Source: CAVPUA01 sp963708805
Lineage (GTDB): Bacteria; Actinomycetota; Actinomycetes; Mycobacteriales; Jatrophihabitantaceae
DNA: 64,000 nucleotides
Reading direction: 5' to 3'
NCBI GenBank assembly: GCA_963708805.1
Contig: CAVPUA010000003.1
Span: 2,046,001-2,110,000, forward strand
Within the stretch, counting starts at the first letter, position 1; each line of letters starts with the position of its first letter. Under the pieces are notes generated by a model, which had not been told where the DNA came from, made no database searches, and was given only the letters and a program-made list of their open reading frames with translations. A program made the position numbers and the translations under genes. This document shows, piece after piece, positions 10,001 to 18,638 of the stretch.

Positions 10001-10396
10001 CTCACGCTGCAAGACGACTACCAGGCCGACGTCTACAACCCACAGACCCGACCGGTGAACGTCGAAGGGGAGGAATGGATACCCGATTTCCCGACCGAGT
10101 CACAGTTCTGGCTCGTCGCGAGCTGCGATCCGGCCGCGTTTCTGACTCAGCTCGGTACCTGCAACCCGCAGGTCGACGCGCTGGCCAAGACGGCGTTGGC
10201 GGCTCAACAGAACGACCCGAGTGCCGCGCAAACCGATTGGCAACACGCCTACGCGCTGATGGACTCCGATGCGCGTCTCATCCCGCTCGACACTCCACCC
10301 GACGTCGACGTCCTGGTCTCGCCACGGGTGGGCAACGTCGAGATCACTCCCAGTTCGGCCCTCGAGGCGCTGCTCGACCAGTTCTGGGTGAGATGA
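7007..10396 (+). CDS. SARP/BTAD regulator fused to a YVTN beta-propeller and a peptide-binding protein (frameshifted)
   Basis: One reading unit of about 1,120 codons once roughly ten single-base frameshifts (about 8375, 8735, 8842, 9077, 9145, 9232, 9565, 9770, 9890) are bridged. Order: a winged-helix SARP DNA-binding domain (residues 8-95, LRVLGPLQVVVDGEPVRLGG), a BTAD helical domain (100-255), one membrane helix near 290 (LVWLAATMALLAAGGLTAFA), YVTN-type propeller repeats (VWIADPQNSTITRIDAKS, LWVADNAAGKIEQI and further copies), then an SBP_bac_5 peptide/nickel-type binding domain (GGTLTVATVTPDDGMDSIDP ... SIAYSDGQPLRATDFRRGIE). This places DNA binding inside and ligand binding outside one membrane segment, a one-protein sensor-regulator. 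ATG 7007 has GGAG eight bases upstream. I infer the parts form a single protein because each resumes immediately after the last with no stop or start signal. Confidence 0.75.
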
Positions 10397-10583
10397 CGCC
10401 GAATCCCGCACGGACCCCGGCCGGTCGGGCGGGCGAGGTGATCCAAGCCGATTCCAAGCGCGGCCCTCGTCTGCTTGACCGTTTCCCAAGCGCCGTCGGC
10501 TGACATGAGCCGAATCAGATCAACAGTCGGCTGCACGGATCCCGGCTGTGATCACCGGGTTGCCTTCAGAGAGAAGAGCGGTC

Positions 10584-11099
10584 ATGAACAAGCTACGTCG
10601 TCGGTGGGTTGCGTTCGGTGCGGTAGCGGTGGCGGCCACCGGCGTGGCGGTGTCGAGCACCCCGGTCCAAGCCACTCCGAGCACATCGACGTCAAAAGTG
10701 CTGGTGCAAGCGCCCATTGCGCCGATGCACATCGTTGCGACCAACAAAACGGTCAGCGGGCAACCCTGGCTCGCGTTGCTCGCGAGCTACGGAATCACCG
10801 ACGGATACGTGGTCGAGAACGATTTCCAGCCCGGCCAAACGACCGGGTGGCATTCGCACCCGGGGCCGAGCCTGGTCTTCGTCGTCGCGGGCTCGATCAC
10901 CAACTACGAGAGTGACCAGCCCCGTTGCGCGGGCGTCACGTATACGGCCGGCATGACCTTCGTCGACGCCGGTGGGACGGACGTGCACCAACTGGTCGAC
11001 CAAGGCACGACCCCGGCCGAGACCATCGCCGTCCAGTTCATCCCCCAGGGCCAAGCGCGACGTATCGACGAGCCCGAGCCGTCCAATTGTCGGGGGTGA
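10584..11099 (+). CDS. Secreted cupin-domain protein
   Basis: A 171-residue protein with a Sec-type signal peptide (MNKLRRRWVAFGAVAVAATG, cleavage likely after VQA). A single cupin barrel follows, shown by GQTTGWHSHPGPSLVFVVAG, the first cupin motif with its metal-binding His pair, and by GTDVHQLVDQG, the second motif with its His. Small secreted cupins of this kind bind a metal and have mostly unknown roles. It has its own 187-base upstream region with no other gene. The ATG is chosen for the signal peptide; AGAAGAG lies upstream. Confidence 0.85.
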   Translation: MNKLRRRWVAFGAVAVAATGVAVSSTPVQATPSTSTSKVLVQAPIAPMHIVATNKTVSGQPWLALLASYGITDGYVVENDFQPGQTTGWHSHPGPSLVFVVAGSITNYESDQPRCAGVTYTAGMTFVDAGGTDVHQLVDQGTTPAETIAVQFIPQGQARRIDEPEPSNCRG

Positions 11100-11144
11100 C
11101 CACTTGCGGGGCGGTCGGCCGGCCGTCTTCGCGAGTGGATCCAG

Positions 11145-11975
11145 TCAGGCGTCGCGGCGGCGCAGAACCACGGCGCCACCGATCAGCGCGGCCAGTGCGT
11201 ACAGAGCAGTGACGCCGATGCCGGCCCAGGGGCTGAGCATGGACGGGTCGGGGTTGATCGTCGTCATGATCTGGGTTCCGGCGTTGAGCGGCAGGTACTT
11301 GCTGACGTCGGTCGAGTACGGCGTTGGCAGTGCGTTGGCCAGCAAAGGGGCGACCAGCACGATGCCGAAGAGGGTGGCGATGGCGCCGGCGGTGTTGCGC
11401 ACGAGGAAGCCGAGTCCAACGGCCATCAGCCCGATCAGGGTCAGATAGATCGCGCACCCGATGATGGCGCGCCAGGCGTGGGGCGTGCTCAAGTTTGCCT
11501 GGAAATGCGTGCTCGCCAGCGCCTGCTGGCCGAGGAGGAAGCCGGCGAAGGTCGAAATGATCGAGATGACGAAGACGACGACGGCGAAGACGAGTGCCTT
11601 GGCGATCAAGACAGGCTGGCGATGGGGGACCGCCGCGATCGACGACCGGATCATGCCGGTGCCGTACTCGCCACTGATCACGAGTACGCCGAGTACCCCG
11701 ATGGCCAGCTGAGCCAGAAACACGCCGCGCAGGCTGACCTGGGTGGCGTCGAAGCCGAAGGCGCGGCCGTTTGGGCCGAGGTCCTGGGTGAATCGATGCG
11801 CGCGCAGAGCGCTGAACAGCGTGCCCAACCCGACGATGATCACCACGGCCGCCAACAGGCTGAACGTGGTCGATCGCAGCGAACGGAGCTTGATCCACTC
11901 GGCCTGGATCACGCCGCCCATCGTGACCCGTCCCGGCGGCAGCGACGAGGGCCGGGCGAGCGTGGGCGCGGTCAT
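11145..11975 (-). CDS. ABC-2 type transporter permease
   Basis: A 276-residue integral membrane protein. After a short cytoplasmic N-terminus (GGVIQAEWIKLRSLRSTTFS, the usual ABC-2 entry segment) come about six hydrophobic helices, including LLAAVVIIVGLGTLFSAL and a final ALYALAALIGGAVVLRRRDA. The segment GEYGTGMIRSSIAAVPHRQP is typical of ABC-2 permeases related to bacteriocin-immunity or lantibiotic exporters. Its start overlaps the stop of the upstream ATPase gene by four bases, so the two form one translationally coupled exporter. Substrate unknown. Confidence 0.9.
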   Translation of the reverse strand: MTAPTLARPSSLPPGRVTMGGVIQAEWIKLRSLRSTTFSLLAAVVIIVGLGTLFSALRAHRFTQDLGPNGRAFGFDATQVSLRGVFLAQLAIGVLGVLVISGEYGTGMIRSSIAAVPHRQPVLIAKALVFAVVVFVISIISTFAGFLLGQQALASTHFQANLSTPHAWRAIIGCAIYLTLIGLMAVGLGFLVRNTAGAIATLFGIVLVAPLLANALPTPYSTDVSKYLPLNAGTQIMTTINPDPSMLSPWAGIGVTALYALAALIGGAVVLRRRDA

Positions 11976-12919
11976 CGAAGGTCACCCGTCGGGGCCAGCG
12001 CCACCGGGGTGCTGCCGTGAAACTCGACGGAGTCGCGAGTGATCTCCATGAAGGCCTCCTCGAGGCTGGCTTGCTGCGGAGTGAGCTCGATGAGGGCAAT
12101 CGCCTCGCGGGCCGCGATCAAGCCGATCGTGGCGCTGTCCATTCCGGAGACGTGCAAGGTGTCGGCACTGAGGCGGTCGATCCTTGTGTCGTCCCGTCCG
12201 TCCGCCGCGACGAGGGCGGCCAGCCGATCCGACTCGGTCGTGCGTACGACGACGGCGGCGGCGCCCGCGCCCCGGATCAGGTCGTCGACACTGCCGGCGG
12301 CGATGAGCTTTCCGCGTCCGACGACGATGAGGTCGGTGGCGGTGACCGCCATCTCGTTCATCAAGTGCGACGACACGAACACGGTGCGACCTTCGGCGGC
12401 CAGGGCTTTGAGCAGGGTGCGGATCCAGAGGATGCCTTCGGGGTCGAGGCCGTTGACCGGCTCGTCGAGCAGCAGCACGCCGGGGTCGCCGAGCAACGCC
12501 GCGGCGAGACCGAGGCGTTGGCCCATACCGAGCGAGAACCCGCCGACGCGCTTTCCAGCGACGTCCTCCAGCCCGACGAGCTCGATCATCTCGTCGACCC
12601 GCGAACGGGGGATGTCGTTCGTCGCGGCCATCGCGAGCAGGTGATTGCGAGCCGATCGGCCGGTGTGGACCGCACGGGCCTCGAGTAGGGCCCCGACCTC
12701 GCGTAGCGGTGAGGGCGAGTCGACATACCTCTTTCCGTTGATCAACGCCGTTCCCGCGCTCGGCCGGTCCAGACCGAGCAGCAACCTCATCGTCGTCGAC
12801 TTCCCGGCGCCGTTCGGGCCGAGGAAGCCGGTCACCACCCCGGGACGGACGACGAAACTCAGATCGTCGACCGCAATCCTCTCTCCGTAGCGCTTGGTCA
12901 GTCCGCGTGCCTCGATCAT
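11972..12919 (-). CDS. ABC transporter ATP-binding protein
   Basis: A 315-residue ATPase of the drug/lantibiotic exporter class. It has Walker A GPNGAGKST, signature FSLGMGQR, Walker B LLLDEPVNGLDPEG and the switch His in FVSSHLMNEM. The C-terminal 100 residues are the usual accessory extension. It pairs with the overlapping downstream permease. The start codon at 12919 follows a GAGGCGG purine stretch. Upstream lies an inverted repeat that may be an operator, but no regulator gene is adjacent. Confidence 0.93.
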   Translation of the reverse strand: MIEARGLTKRYGERIAVDDLSFVVRPGVVTGFLGPNGAGKSTTMRLLLGLDRPSAGTALINGKRYVDSPSPLREVGALLEARAVHTGRSARNHLLAMAATNDIPRSRVDEMIELVGLEDVAGKRVGGFSLGMGQRLGLAAALLGDPGVLLLDEPVNGLDPEGILWIRTLLKALAAEGRTVFVSSHLMNEMAVTATDLIVVGRGKLIAAGSVDDLIRGAGAAAVVVRTTESDRLAALVAADGRDDTRIDRLSADTLHVSGMDSATIGLIAAREAIALIELTPQQASLEEAFMEITRDSVEFHGSTPVALAPTGDLR

Positions 12920-12948
12920 CAGAGCCGCCTCAGGAGGGGTGACATAGA

Positions 12949-12965
12949 ACTACAAAGACAGTAGT
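12949..12965. promoter_or_regulatory. Inverted repeat upstream of the ABC transporter
   Basis: ACTAC-N7-GTAGT, with perfect five-base arms, lies 30-46 bases upstream of the ABC ATPase start. This is a suitable place for an operator. No GntR- or TetR-type gene is adjacent to own it. Short arms make a chance occurrence possible. Confidence 0.3.
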
Positions 12966-13138
12966 GGTGGACGGTCGCCGGCGGTCACCCGCGGGGGGTT
13001 CTCACAGCGGATCAATCACTCCACTCGAGGATGAACTCAACCCGGCCGATCCGCCTCCGGGCTGACCCTGAGGTCGGCCCTGAGTTCGACGCCGCGTCTA
13101 CAGCAAGTGAGTCTCTTGCGCGGTCGGACGCGCAGGGG

Positions 13139-13570
13139 TCAGGGCGCCGAGTCGTGGTTGACCATCCAGCGGATGCCGTAACGGTCGAGGGTCACACCCC
13201 AGTAGGCGCCCCACGGCATGTCGGCCATGGGCGAGCTGTCCGAGCCGCCAGCCGACAGGGCGCCGTACAGCCGGTCCGCCTCCTCGCGGCTGTCCACGTC
13301 GAGGACCAGCGTCGTGTTGTTGCCGATCCGGGTCTGCTGACCCATCGAGCCAAGCAGGTCCGTGGCCATCAGCAGGTGACCGGCGATGATCGGCAGCTCG
13401 GCGTGCATCACCAGGTCACGTTCGTCCGCAGCAAGCTCGGCCGGCGCCAGACCCGGGAAATCGGAGAACCGGGTCAGCCTGCTGATATCAGCGCCGAAGA
13501 CGTCCGCGTAGAAGTTGAACGCTTCCTCGGTCTGACCCTGAAAGTTCAGGTAGGTGTTGACCTTCGCCAT
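13139..13570 (-). CDS. VOC/PhnB-like protein (3-demethylubiquinone methyltransferase-like fold)
   Basis: A 143-residue protein starting MAKVNTYLNFQGQTEEAFNF, the standard opening of PhnB-like vicinal-oxygen-chelate proteins. It has the paired beta-alpha-beta-beta-beta layout and the closing strand GAYWGVTLDRYGIRWMVNHD. Most members have no known reaction and some are glyoxalase-like. GGAGG five bases before ATG 13570 decides the start; the frame is open upstream to 13639. It lies alone between the ABC operon and arr. Confidence 0.88.
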   Translation of the reverse strand: MAKVNTYLNFQGQTEEAFNFYADVFGADISRLTRFSDFPGLAPAELAADERDLVMHAELPIIAGHLLMATDLLGSMGQQTRIGNNTTLVLDVDSREEADRLYGALSAGGSDSSPMADMPWGAYWGVTLDRYGIRWMVNHDSAP

Positions 13571-13680
13571 CGTTGCCTCCACGATTCGGACCGCTTGGCC
13601 GTCCGCCTCATCGTCCAACGACGCGCTCGCCCAGTCCACTGCGGGCTCACCGCGTCGCGTCCGGGCCTCGACGGAGCCGA

Positions 13681-14097
13681 TCAGTTGATGATCTCCCCAC
13701 GTTCGTCTGCCGCGAGTGCCGCCAGCCGTTCACGCCATACCCGTAACTCGGCGGGGCTCAGCCGCCTCCAGTCGATGAGCTCGCCGACGATCTCGAGCGG
13801 CGCTGGACTGCGGTAGGACCGCGTGGGGTTGCCGGGGAACTTCTTGTCGGTGACGTTGGGGTCGTCCTCGAACGGTCCGGTCGGCTCGACAACGTAGACG
13901 CGCGGAGCACCGTCACCTGGCGCGAGTTCCGCGGCCAGTCCGGCCCCGTCACGCAGCGCGGTGAAGTAGATGTGGTTCATCACCACCTCGGGCCGATAGT
14001 TCGACCGGAAGCCGGCCGTGAGTAGATCACCGACCTCGAGGTCGGCCTTCGTGCCGTGAAAGAACGGACCCTCGTCCAGCACCTCGCTCACGACCAC
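13681..14097 (-). CDS. arr: Rifampin ADP-ribosyltransferase (Arr)
   Basis: A 138-residue protein covering the whole Arr family length. It carries GPFFHGTKADLEVGDLLTAG, HIYFTAL, YVVEPTGPFEDDPNVTDKKF and PGNPTRSYRS. These are near-diagnostic blocks of NAD-dependent rifampin ADP-ribosyltransferases, including the His-Tyr-Asp residues that form the NAD site. Arr modifies the C23 hydroxyl of rifamycins and inactivates them. Chromosomal arr genes are common in environmental actinomycetes. No integron, transposase or other resistance gene is nearby, so this looks like an intrinsic rather than an acquired copy. The start at 14097 gives the family length. Confidence 0.93.
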   Translation of the reverse strand: MVVSEVLDEGPFFHGTKADLEVGDLLTAGFRSNYRPEVVMNHIYFTALRDGAGLAAELAPGDGAPRVYVVEPTGPFEDDPNVTDKKFPGNPTRSYRSPAPLEIVGELIDWRRLSPAELRVWRERLAALAADERGEIIN

Positions 14098-14132
14098 AGC
14101 GTACGAGGGCGTGTGCTCGACGACCGGGTGGC

Positions 14133-14585
14133 TCAGCGACTCGGAGCGGTGACCACGGGGACCGAGATCGTGCTCTGGTCGGAGGTGTAGAGAATGACGA
14201 CGTCACCGAACACGACGGGTCCCACGTCGCCGTCGTCCCAGTAGACGGCGAAGACCAGTTCGTTGCTGTCGGGTTGCAGCGCGCCGGACGGGATGATCTC
14301 GTGCCAGGTGCGTTCGGCCTCGTCGGCGTCGGTGAAGGTGTACTCGGTGACCCGGGCCCCGTTGACCCTGACCGTGAACCGAGGTGTTCCCAGGCGACGG
14401 GTTCGGTAGTAGATCACGGCCGGATATCCGGTGGCGCCCGGCAGCGAGAACTCGAAATGACGATCGTCCTGCCCAGAGTCCGGGTCGGGCACGGTGAAGC
14501 CGTCGGCGGTCTCGCCGAAGGCGTGGTAGCGCGCGACCTGGGTCATCTCGAACGTTTCGTGCACGGGAATCTCGACGCTGGACAT
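14133..14585 (-). CDS. Hypothetical beta-rich protein
   Basis: A 150-residue protein starting MSSVEIPVHETFEMTQVARY. It is predicted to be nearly all beta strand (FTVRVNGARVTEYTFTD, ELVFAVYWDDGDVGPVVFGD), with no signal peptide and no Cys. The pattern suggests a jelly-roll or immunoglobulin-like sandwich, but I do not recognise the family. GGGGAG lies six bases before ATG 14585. It is divergent from the membrane protein/two-component operon, with 262 bases between them. Confidence 0.7.
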   Translation of the reverse strand: MSSVEIPVHETFEMTQVARYHAFGETADGFTVPDPDSGQDDRHFEFSLPGATGYPAVIYYRTRRLGTPRFTVRVNGARVTEYTFTDADEAERTWHEIIPSGALQPDSNELVFAVYWDDGDVGPVVFGDVVILYTSDQSTISVPVVTAPSR

Positions 14586-14719
14586 GGTGATCTCCCCTGA
14601 AGTCTGGCGAGCGTGCTTGACATCTGGGGAAGAGACGTCCGGGCCGTCGAGTGATACCCAGCCACCTGCATTGCTTCTTGGTCGCGGACTGCGGGTGATG
14701 ACTCGTCCTGGGACGACGA

Positions 14720-14736
14720 TTGGGAGATAATCCCAA
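14720..14736. promoter_or_regulatory. Inverted repeat in the divergent region before the two-component operon
   Basis: TTGGG-N7-CCCAA with perfect arms, followed at 14740 by another TTTGGGAC half-like element. It lies in the 262-base region between the hypothetical gene at 14585 and the operon starting at 14848. It is a possible site for the LuxR-type response regulator encoded downstream, but this is inference from position alone. Confidence 0.3.
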
Positions 14737-14847
14737 GGATTTGGGACACCGGGCTGGTGACGTTGGGACAGCGTCAGCATGAGAGTGGCCGTGCCGGCAA
14801 AGCGTCGGCGCGTCCGGCCTCTGCCGGCGGATCTTCGGGGAGATGTC

Positions 14848-15246
14848 ATGTCTCGTTATCGGAACTACACGATCGCGGCGGTCCTGGCCGGCGTTCTCGG
14901 CCTGGCCAACGCGATCGTCGCCCTGGTGCTGTTGCCGCAGGGCTCGAACAAGATCGACCACAGCAGCAATCAACCGCCCTATGCCGTGCTGATGATCGAA
15001 GTGGTCATCGGGCTCATCGGGGTGGTCGCCGCCTACGGCGTGTTTCGATCGCAACGCTGGGGTGTCATCGTGACCCTGGTGCTGATGGTGGTCAACATTT
15101 TGATCTCGTTGCCGGGAATCCCGTTCGGACCGACCGTGTTCGACAAGGTCAGCTCGGTGGCCGCCGTCGTCGTGTCCGCGGCCGTCCTCTACTTCTTGCT
15201 GCGCCGTGACACCCGGATCCAGTCGAAGGCGGAACTGAACGCGTGA
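14848..15246 (+). CDS. Four-helix membrane protein, first gene of a two-component operon
   Basis: A 132-residue protein starting MSRYRNYTIAAVLAGVLGLA. It has four hydrophobic helices and a short basic tail (LLRRDTRIQSKAELNA). GGGGAG stands five bases before ATG 14848, which decides the start over an upstream ATG at 14779. The stop overlaps the GTG start of the histidine kinase, so the protein is translationally coupled to the kinase and may be its sensor partner or output. No named family is recognised. Confidence 0.8.
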   Translation: MSRYRNYTIAAVLAGVLGLANAIVALVLLPQGSNKIDHSSNQPPYAVLMIEVVIGLIGVVAAYGVFRSQRWGVIVTLVLMVVNILISLPGIPFGPTVFDKVSSVAAVVVSAAVLYFLLRRDTRIQSKAELNA

Positions 15247-16499
15247 TCGTGCTGGACGGGGTGAGGCGAGCGCGGCGCGTCAGCCGCCTGCCGGCGGGCA
15301 ACGCCGGTCGATGGCTGGCGATCGCGCTCGTCTCGCTGGTCCTCCTGGCCTGGGCGGCGACGCTGTACGCGACCGTGTTGATCGCGGACGGCTTGAGCGA
15401 GACGAACTCCCACATCGACTGGTGGGCGCATCTCATCGCGGTTGCTCTGATCGCGGTCACGATCAAGCCGCTCTGGCGATGGCTGCGACCCGCCGTCGAC
15501 GACGTGGTCTACGGCCACCTCGACGACGCATACACCGTGGTGACCCAGCTCGGGCGCCAGATCGACGTCGTCACGCCGAGCGGGCCGGCCAGCGTCGATT
15601 CGTCGCTGGCCGAGATGATCGCTCGTCGGCTGAACGTGCCCTACGTCGCGATCGTGAACGGAGACACCGAGATCAGCGTCGTCGGCCAGGCGCCGGCCGA
15701 CCGAGATCTCGCCGACGTGCCGCTGAGCTACAAGGAGACCACGATCGGCCACTTGTATGTGGCGCCCCGGCACCCGCATACGAACCTGTCCAATCGGGAC
15801 CTCACCCTGCTGGCGGATCTGGCCCAGCAGCTCGGAGTCGCGCTGTACGCGATCCGCGCGTCTGAACAGGTGCAGGAGTCCCGGGCCGCGCTCGTCACGG
15901 CTCGCGAAGAAGAGCGGCGCCGGATCCGCCGTGACCTGCACGACGGCCTGGGCCCGACCCTGGCTTCGATGAAGCTGCAGCTCGCCGCGGCCAGCCGACT
16001 GCTCGAAATCGAACCCGGACAAGCCGCCGACCTGCTCGACGAGGTACGCGCGTGTATGGACGACACCACCGCTGACATTCGTCGCCTCGTCTACGGCCTT
16101 CGGCCACCCCTGATCGACGAGCTGGGTCTGATCGCCGCACTCCGCAGTCATCCCGCCGCCCAGTCGGGTCTCGAGGTGAGCGTCTGTCCCGACACGTTGC
16201 CCGAGCTGCCGGCCGCCGTCGAAGTCGCTCTCTACCGAGTCGCGTCCGAAGCGATCCACAACGCGGCGCGACATTCCGGAGGCCGCCGATGCGCGGTGAC
16301 GATCACGGTCACCGCTGACGAGGTGTCCATGCTCGTCAGCGACGACGGACGTGGCTTGCCCGAGCCGCTCGTCGCCGGAGTGGGAGTCTCGGCGATGCGA
16401 GAGCGGGCGGCCGAGCTCGGCGGCACGCTCGAGTGGAGCACCGAAGACGGCACGGCCATCACGACCGTCATCCCGCTGCGATCATCGGCCCACTCATGA
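15243..16499 (+). CDS. NarL-type sensor histidine kinase
   Basis: A 418-residue membrane kinase. Residues 15-80 hold two membrane helices, 80-215 a GAF-like region, and 215-290 the HisKA_3 dimerisation domain with the phospho-accepting His in RRIRRDLHDGLGPTLASMKL. The C-terminal HATPase_c domain has the N box VASEAIHNAARHSGGRR and the G boxes DDGRGLPEP and GVSAMRERAAELGG. It starts at a GTG overlapping the stop of the preceding gene and ends in an ATGA overlap with the response regulator. The signal is unknown. Confidence 0.93.
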   Translation: MIVLDGVRRARRVSRLPAGNAGRWLAIALVSLVLLAWAATLYATVLIADGLSETNSHIDWWAHLIAVALIAVTIKPLWRWLRPAVDDVVYGHLDDAYTVVTQLGRQIDVVTPSGPASVDSSLAEMIARRLNVPYVAIVNGDTEISVVGQAPADRDLADVPLSYKETTIGHLYVAPRHPHTNLSNRDLTLLADLAQQLGVALYAIRASEQVQESRAALVTAREEERRRIRRDLHDGLGPTLASMKLQLAAASRLLEIEPGQAADLLDEVRACMDDTTADIRRLVYGLRPPLIDELGLIAALRSHPAAQSGLEVSVCPDTLPELPAAVEVALYRVASEAIHNAARHSGGRRCAVTITVTADEVSMLVSDDGRGLPEPLVAGVGVSAMRERAAELGGTLEWSTEDGTAITTVIPLRSSAHS

Positions 16500-17146
16500 C
16501 CGACGAGGCGATCAGAGTGCTCATCGCCGACGACCATGCCCTCTTTCGGCGCGGAGTGCGCTCACTTCTGTCGACCCTGCCCGACGTAGAGGTCGTCGGC
16601 GAGACGTCCGACGGAGAAGGTGCGATCGCCTTGACCGCCGAGCTGAAACCGAACCTCGTGCTGATGGATCTGCAGATGCCGGGCGTCGGCGGGCTGGCGG
16701 CGATCCGCCGCCTCACCGAACGCTGGCCGGATGTCAACATCCTCGTCCTCACCATGTTCGAGGACGACGACTCGGTCTTCGCCGCGATGCGAGCCGGTGC
16801 TCGCGGGTACGTCCTCAAGGACATGGACGCCGAGGACTTCGCCCGCGCCATCCTCACGGTAGGTCGGGGAGAAGCTCTGTTCTCGCGGGGCATCGCGACC
16901 CGAATGATGACGTTCTTCACCGAGCCCCGCCCGCTCGCTCGACCGTTCCCCGACCTGACCGACAGCGAACGAAGCGTGCTGCGCTTCCTGGCGACCGGGG
17001 CCAACAACGCGACCATCGCCCGTGAGCTGTCGCTGTCACCGAAAACCGTGCGCAACTACATCTCGAACATCTTCCGCAAACTCCAGGTGGCCGATCGCGG
17101 GCAGGCGATCGTGATCGCTCGCGAGGCTGGACTCGAACAGTCCTAG
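16496..17146 (+). CDS. NarL/LuxR-type response regulator
   Basis: A 216-residue regulator. The receiver domain starts IRVLIADDHALFRRGVRSLL with the acidic pair. It has the phospho-accepting Asp in LVLMDLQMPG and the conserved Lys in GYVLKDMDAEDF. The C-terminal LuxR helix-turn-helix is DSERSVLRFLATGANNATIA followed by LSLSPKTVRNYISNIFRKLQ. It overlaps the kinase stop by four bases, making the cognate pair clear. Its targets may include this operon itself. Confidence 0.95.
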   Translation: MTDEAIRVLIADDHALFRRGVRSLLSTLPDVEVVGETSDGEGAIALTAELKPNLVLMDLQMPGVGGLAAIRRLTERWPDVNILVLTMFEDDDSVFAAMRAGARGYVLKDMDAEDFARAILTVGRGEALFSRGIATRMMTFFTEPRPLARPFPDLTDSERSVLRFLATGANNATIARELSLSPKTVRNYISNIFRKLQVADRGQAIVIAREAGLEQS

Positions 17147-17277
17147 CGCGTTCGGATCGGACTGGTCGCGAACGCCTCGATATCGACCGGGGAAGCCGTG
17201 CACCAATACGAAGCGCGGAAGTGGTGCGACGTGGCCAACCACGACGGTGTACCCGGCTGGTCGCATAGGGTCGCCGC

Positions 17278-17790
17278 GTGACTGGATTGACGCCGGAACT
17301 CGAGCAGGCCATCGAGCTCGGCTACGCGCGCCGCGACCGTGACGACATGGCACCGACGATCGCCTACTTCGAAGCGCTCTTGGCCCAGCATCCCGGCCAT
17401 CCGGTACTCACCTACGAGGTGGCCGGTGCGTACGACACCGCGGGCGAGGAAGCCAAGGCCAGAGCGTTCTACCAGCGGGCGCTCGAACTCGGCATCGACG
17501 GAGACTCATTGCGTCGCTGCCTGTGCCAGTACGGCAGCACGTTGCGCTGGCTCGGCGAACTCGACGCGTCACTCGCGATCTTGGAGCGGGCCCGCGTGGA
17601 GTTCCCCGATTCCGAGTCGGTCCGCGTCTTCCAAGCCCTGACGCTCAACGAACTCGGGCGCGGTGACGAGGCGGTCGGGCTGTTGATCGGCATCGTGGCC
17701 GAGCACGGCGACGTCACCGACCTCGGCCGATACGCCGTCGGCTTGGGCGGCCTCGGGCAGTGGTTGGTCGACGGGCGTCCGCCCAGCTAG
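17278..17790 (+). CDS. Tetratricopeptide repeat protein
   Basis: A 170-residue protein starting (GTG) MTGLTPELEQAIELGYARRD. It has about four TPR-like helix pairs, such as HPVLTYEVAGAYDTAGEEAK and SLAILERARVEFPDSESVRV. Relatives in actinomycetes are small soluble proteins sometimes annotated as tetratricopeptide proteins. The function is presumably protein-protein contact. Its stop shares the sequence CTAG with the stop of the convergent methyltransferase gene, so the two end on the same four bases. Confidence 0.85.
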   Translation: MTGLTPELEQAIELGYARRDRDDMAPTIAYFEALLAQHPGHPVLTYEVAGAYDTAGEEAKARAFYQRALELGIDGDSLRRCLCQYGSTLRWLGELDASLAILERARVEFPDSESVRVFQALTLNELGRGDEAVGLLIGIVAEHGDVTDLGRYAVGLGGLGQWLVDGRPPS

Positions 17791-18566
17791 ATCCCGTCGA
17801 CGCGGGGGTCGCGCGCGAAGATCGTGTACGTGCCACCCGTGAGCGTGACCGCGCTCGCGCTCGCGCTCAGTTCGGCCCGCAACTCGTTCAGCAACGCCGT
17901 CAGGCGCGGCGAGCCCAGCGTGACGAGCGCGCTCTGCGTTCCGAGTCGTCTCACGAAGTCGTCGATCGACAAGGTGGTCTGCCACGCGAACTCACGGGTC
18001 GTGATGTCGCGGAAGATGCCAGTGGCCCGCAGGTCGCCGAGAGGCGGCTCGTCGTCGGGACGTGGATGTTCGGGCTCGACCAATGCCGGAGCGTGCCGCC
18101 CGTAGACCTGGTTGAGGACGGTCCGCGTCACCGGGTCGGGCTCGTGGCGGTTCCAGAACAGGGCGACGGTGGCGTGCGGGCGCATGAGGTGTGCGGCCTT
18201 GCGCGCACCGGCCTCCGGGTTGATCCAGTGCCAGGCCTGCGCCGAGGTGATCAGGTCGAAGCGGCGGCCCCGGTCGTCCCAGCCTTCGAAATCACTGACT
18301 TCGACCTCGATGCCGTGTCCGCGCGCGACGGCGGCCATCTGCGGATCGATCTCGACCCCGAGCACCGACAGGCCGCGCTCGACGAGCAGCGATGCCGCCT
18401 TGCCGGTGCCGCACCCGACGTCGAGCACGGAGTGCGGCCGGAGTGCGGCCAGTACGTCGATCAGCTCGGCCGGATAACTCGGGCGGTACCGGTCGTACTC
18501 CCGGGCGACCTGACCGAACGACTCGGCGCGATCACGCCGCTGAAAGCTCGGCACCTCGGCGGCCAC
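17787..18566 (-). CDS. Class I SAM-dependent methyltransferase
   Basis: About 259 residues from the GTG at 18566. The SAM-binding fold is seen in SVLDVGCGTGKAASLLVERG (motif I), VLGVEIDPQM and FDLITSAQAWHWINPEAG. The last is typical of the UbiE/trans-aconitate-like class whose members often lack a known substrate. I prefer GTG 18566, which is preceded by a GACAAT hexamer at a leaderless spacing. An ATG at 18656 is in frame but would overlap the PadR promoter. It is divergent from the PadR operon and convergent with the TPR gene (shared CTAG). Confidence 0.85.
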   Translation of the reverse strand: MAAEVPSFQRRDRAESFGQVAREYDRYRPSYPAELIDVLAALRPHSVLDVGCGTGKAASLLVERGLSVLGVEIDPQMAAVARGHGIEVEVSDFEGWDDRGRRFDLITSAQAWHWINPEAGARKAAHLMRPHATVALFWNRHEPDPVTRTVLNQVYGRHAPALVEPEHPRPDDEPPLGDLRATGIFRDITTREFAWQTTLSIDDFVRRLGTQSALVTLGSPRLTALLNELRAELSASASAVTLTGGTYTIFARDPRVDGI

Positions 18567-18638
18567 CCAGCGATTGTCGCAGAACGCCGGTGACGAGTCG
18601 GTCGGGATGAAGGGCAAACGTCGCGGGCGTCGAAGGTA

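Noticed and set aside
17147..17277. A minus-strand stretch reading RFVLVHGFPG, like an alpha/beta hydrolase start
   Set aside because: Only about ten residues fit, no catalytic motif follows before the frame enters the response regulator gene antisense, and no start signal is present. It may be a chance match or a tiny remnant.
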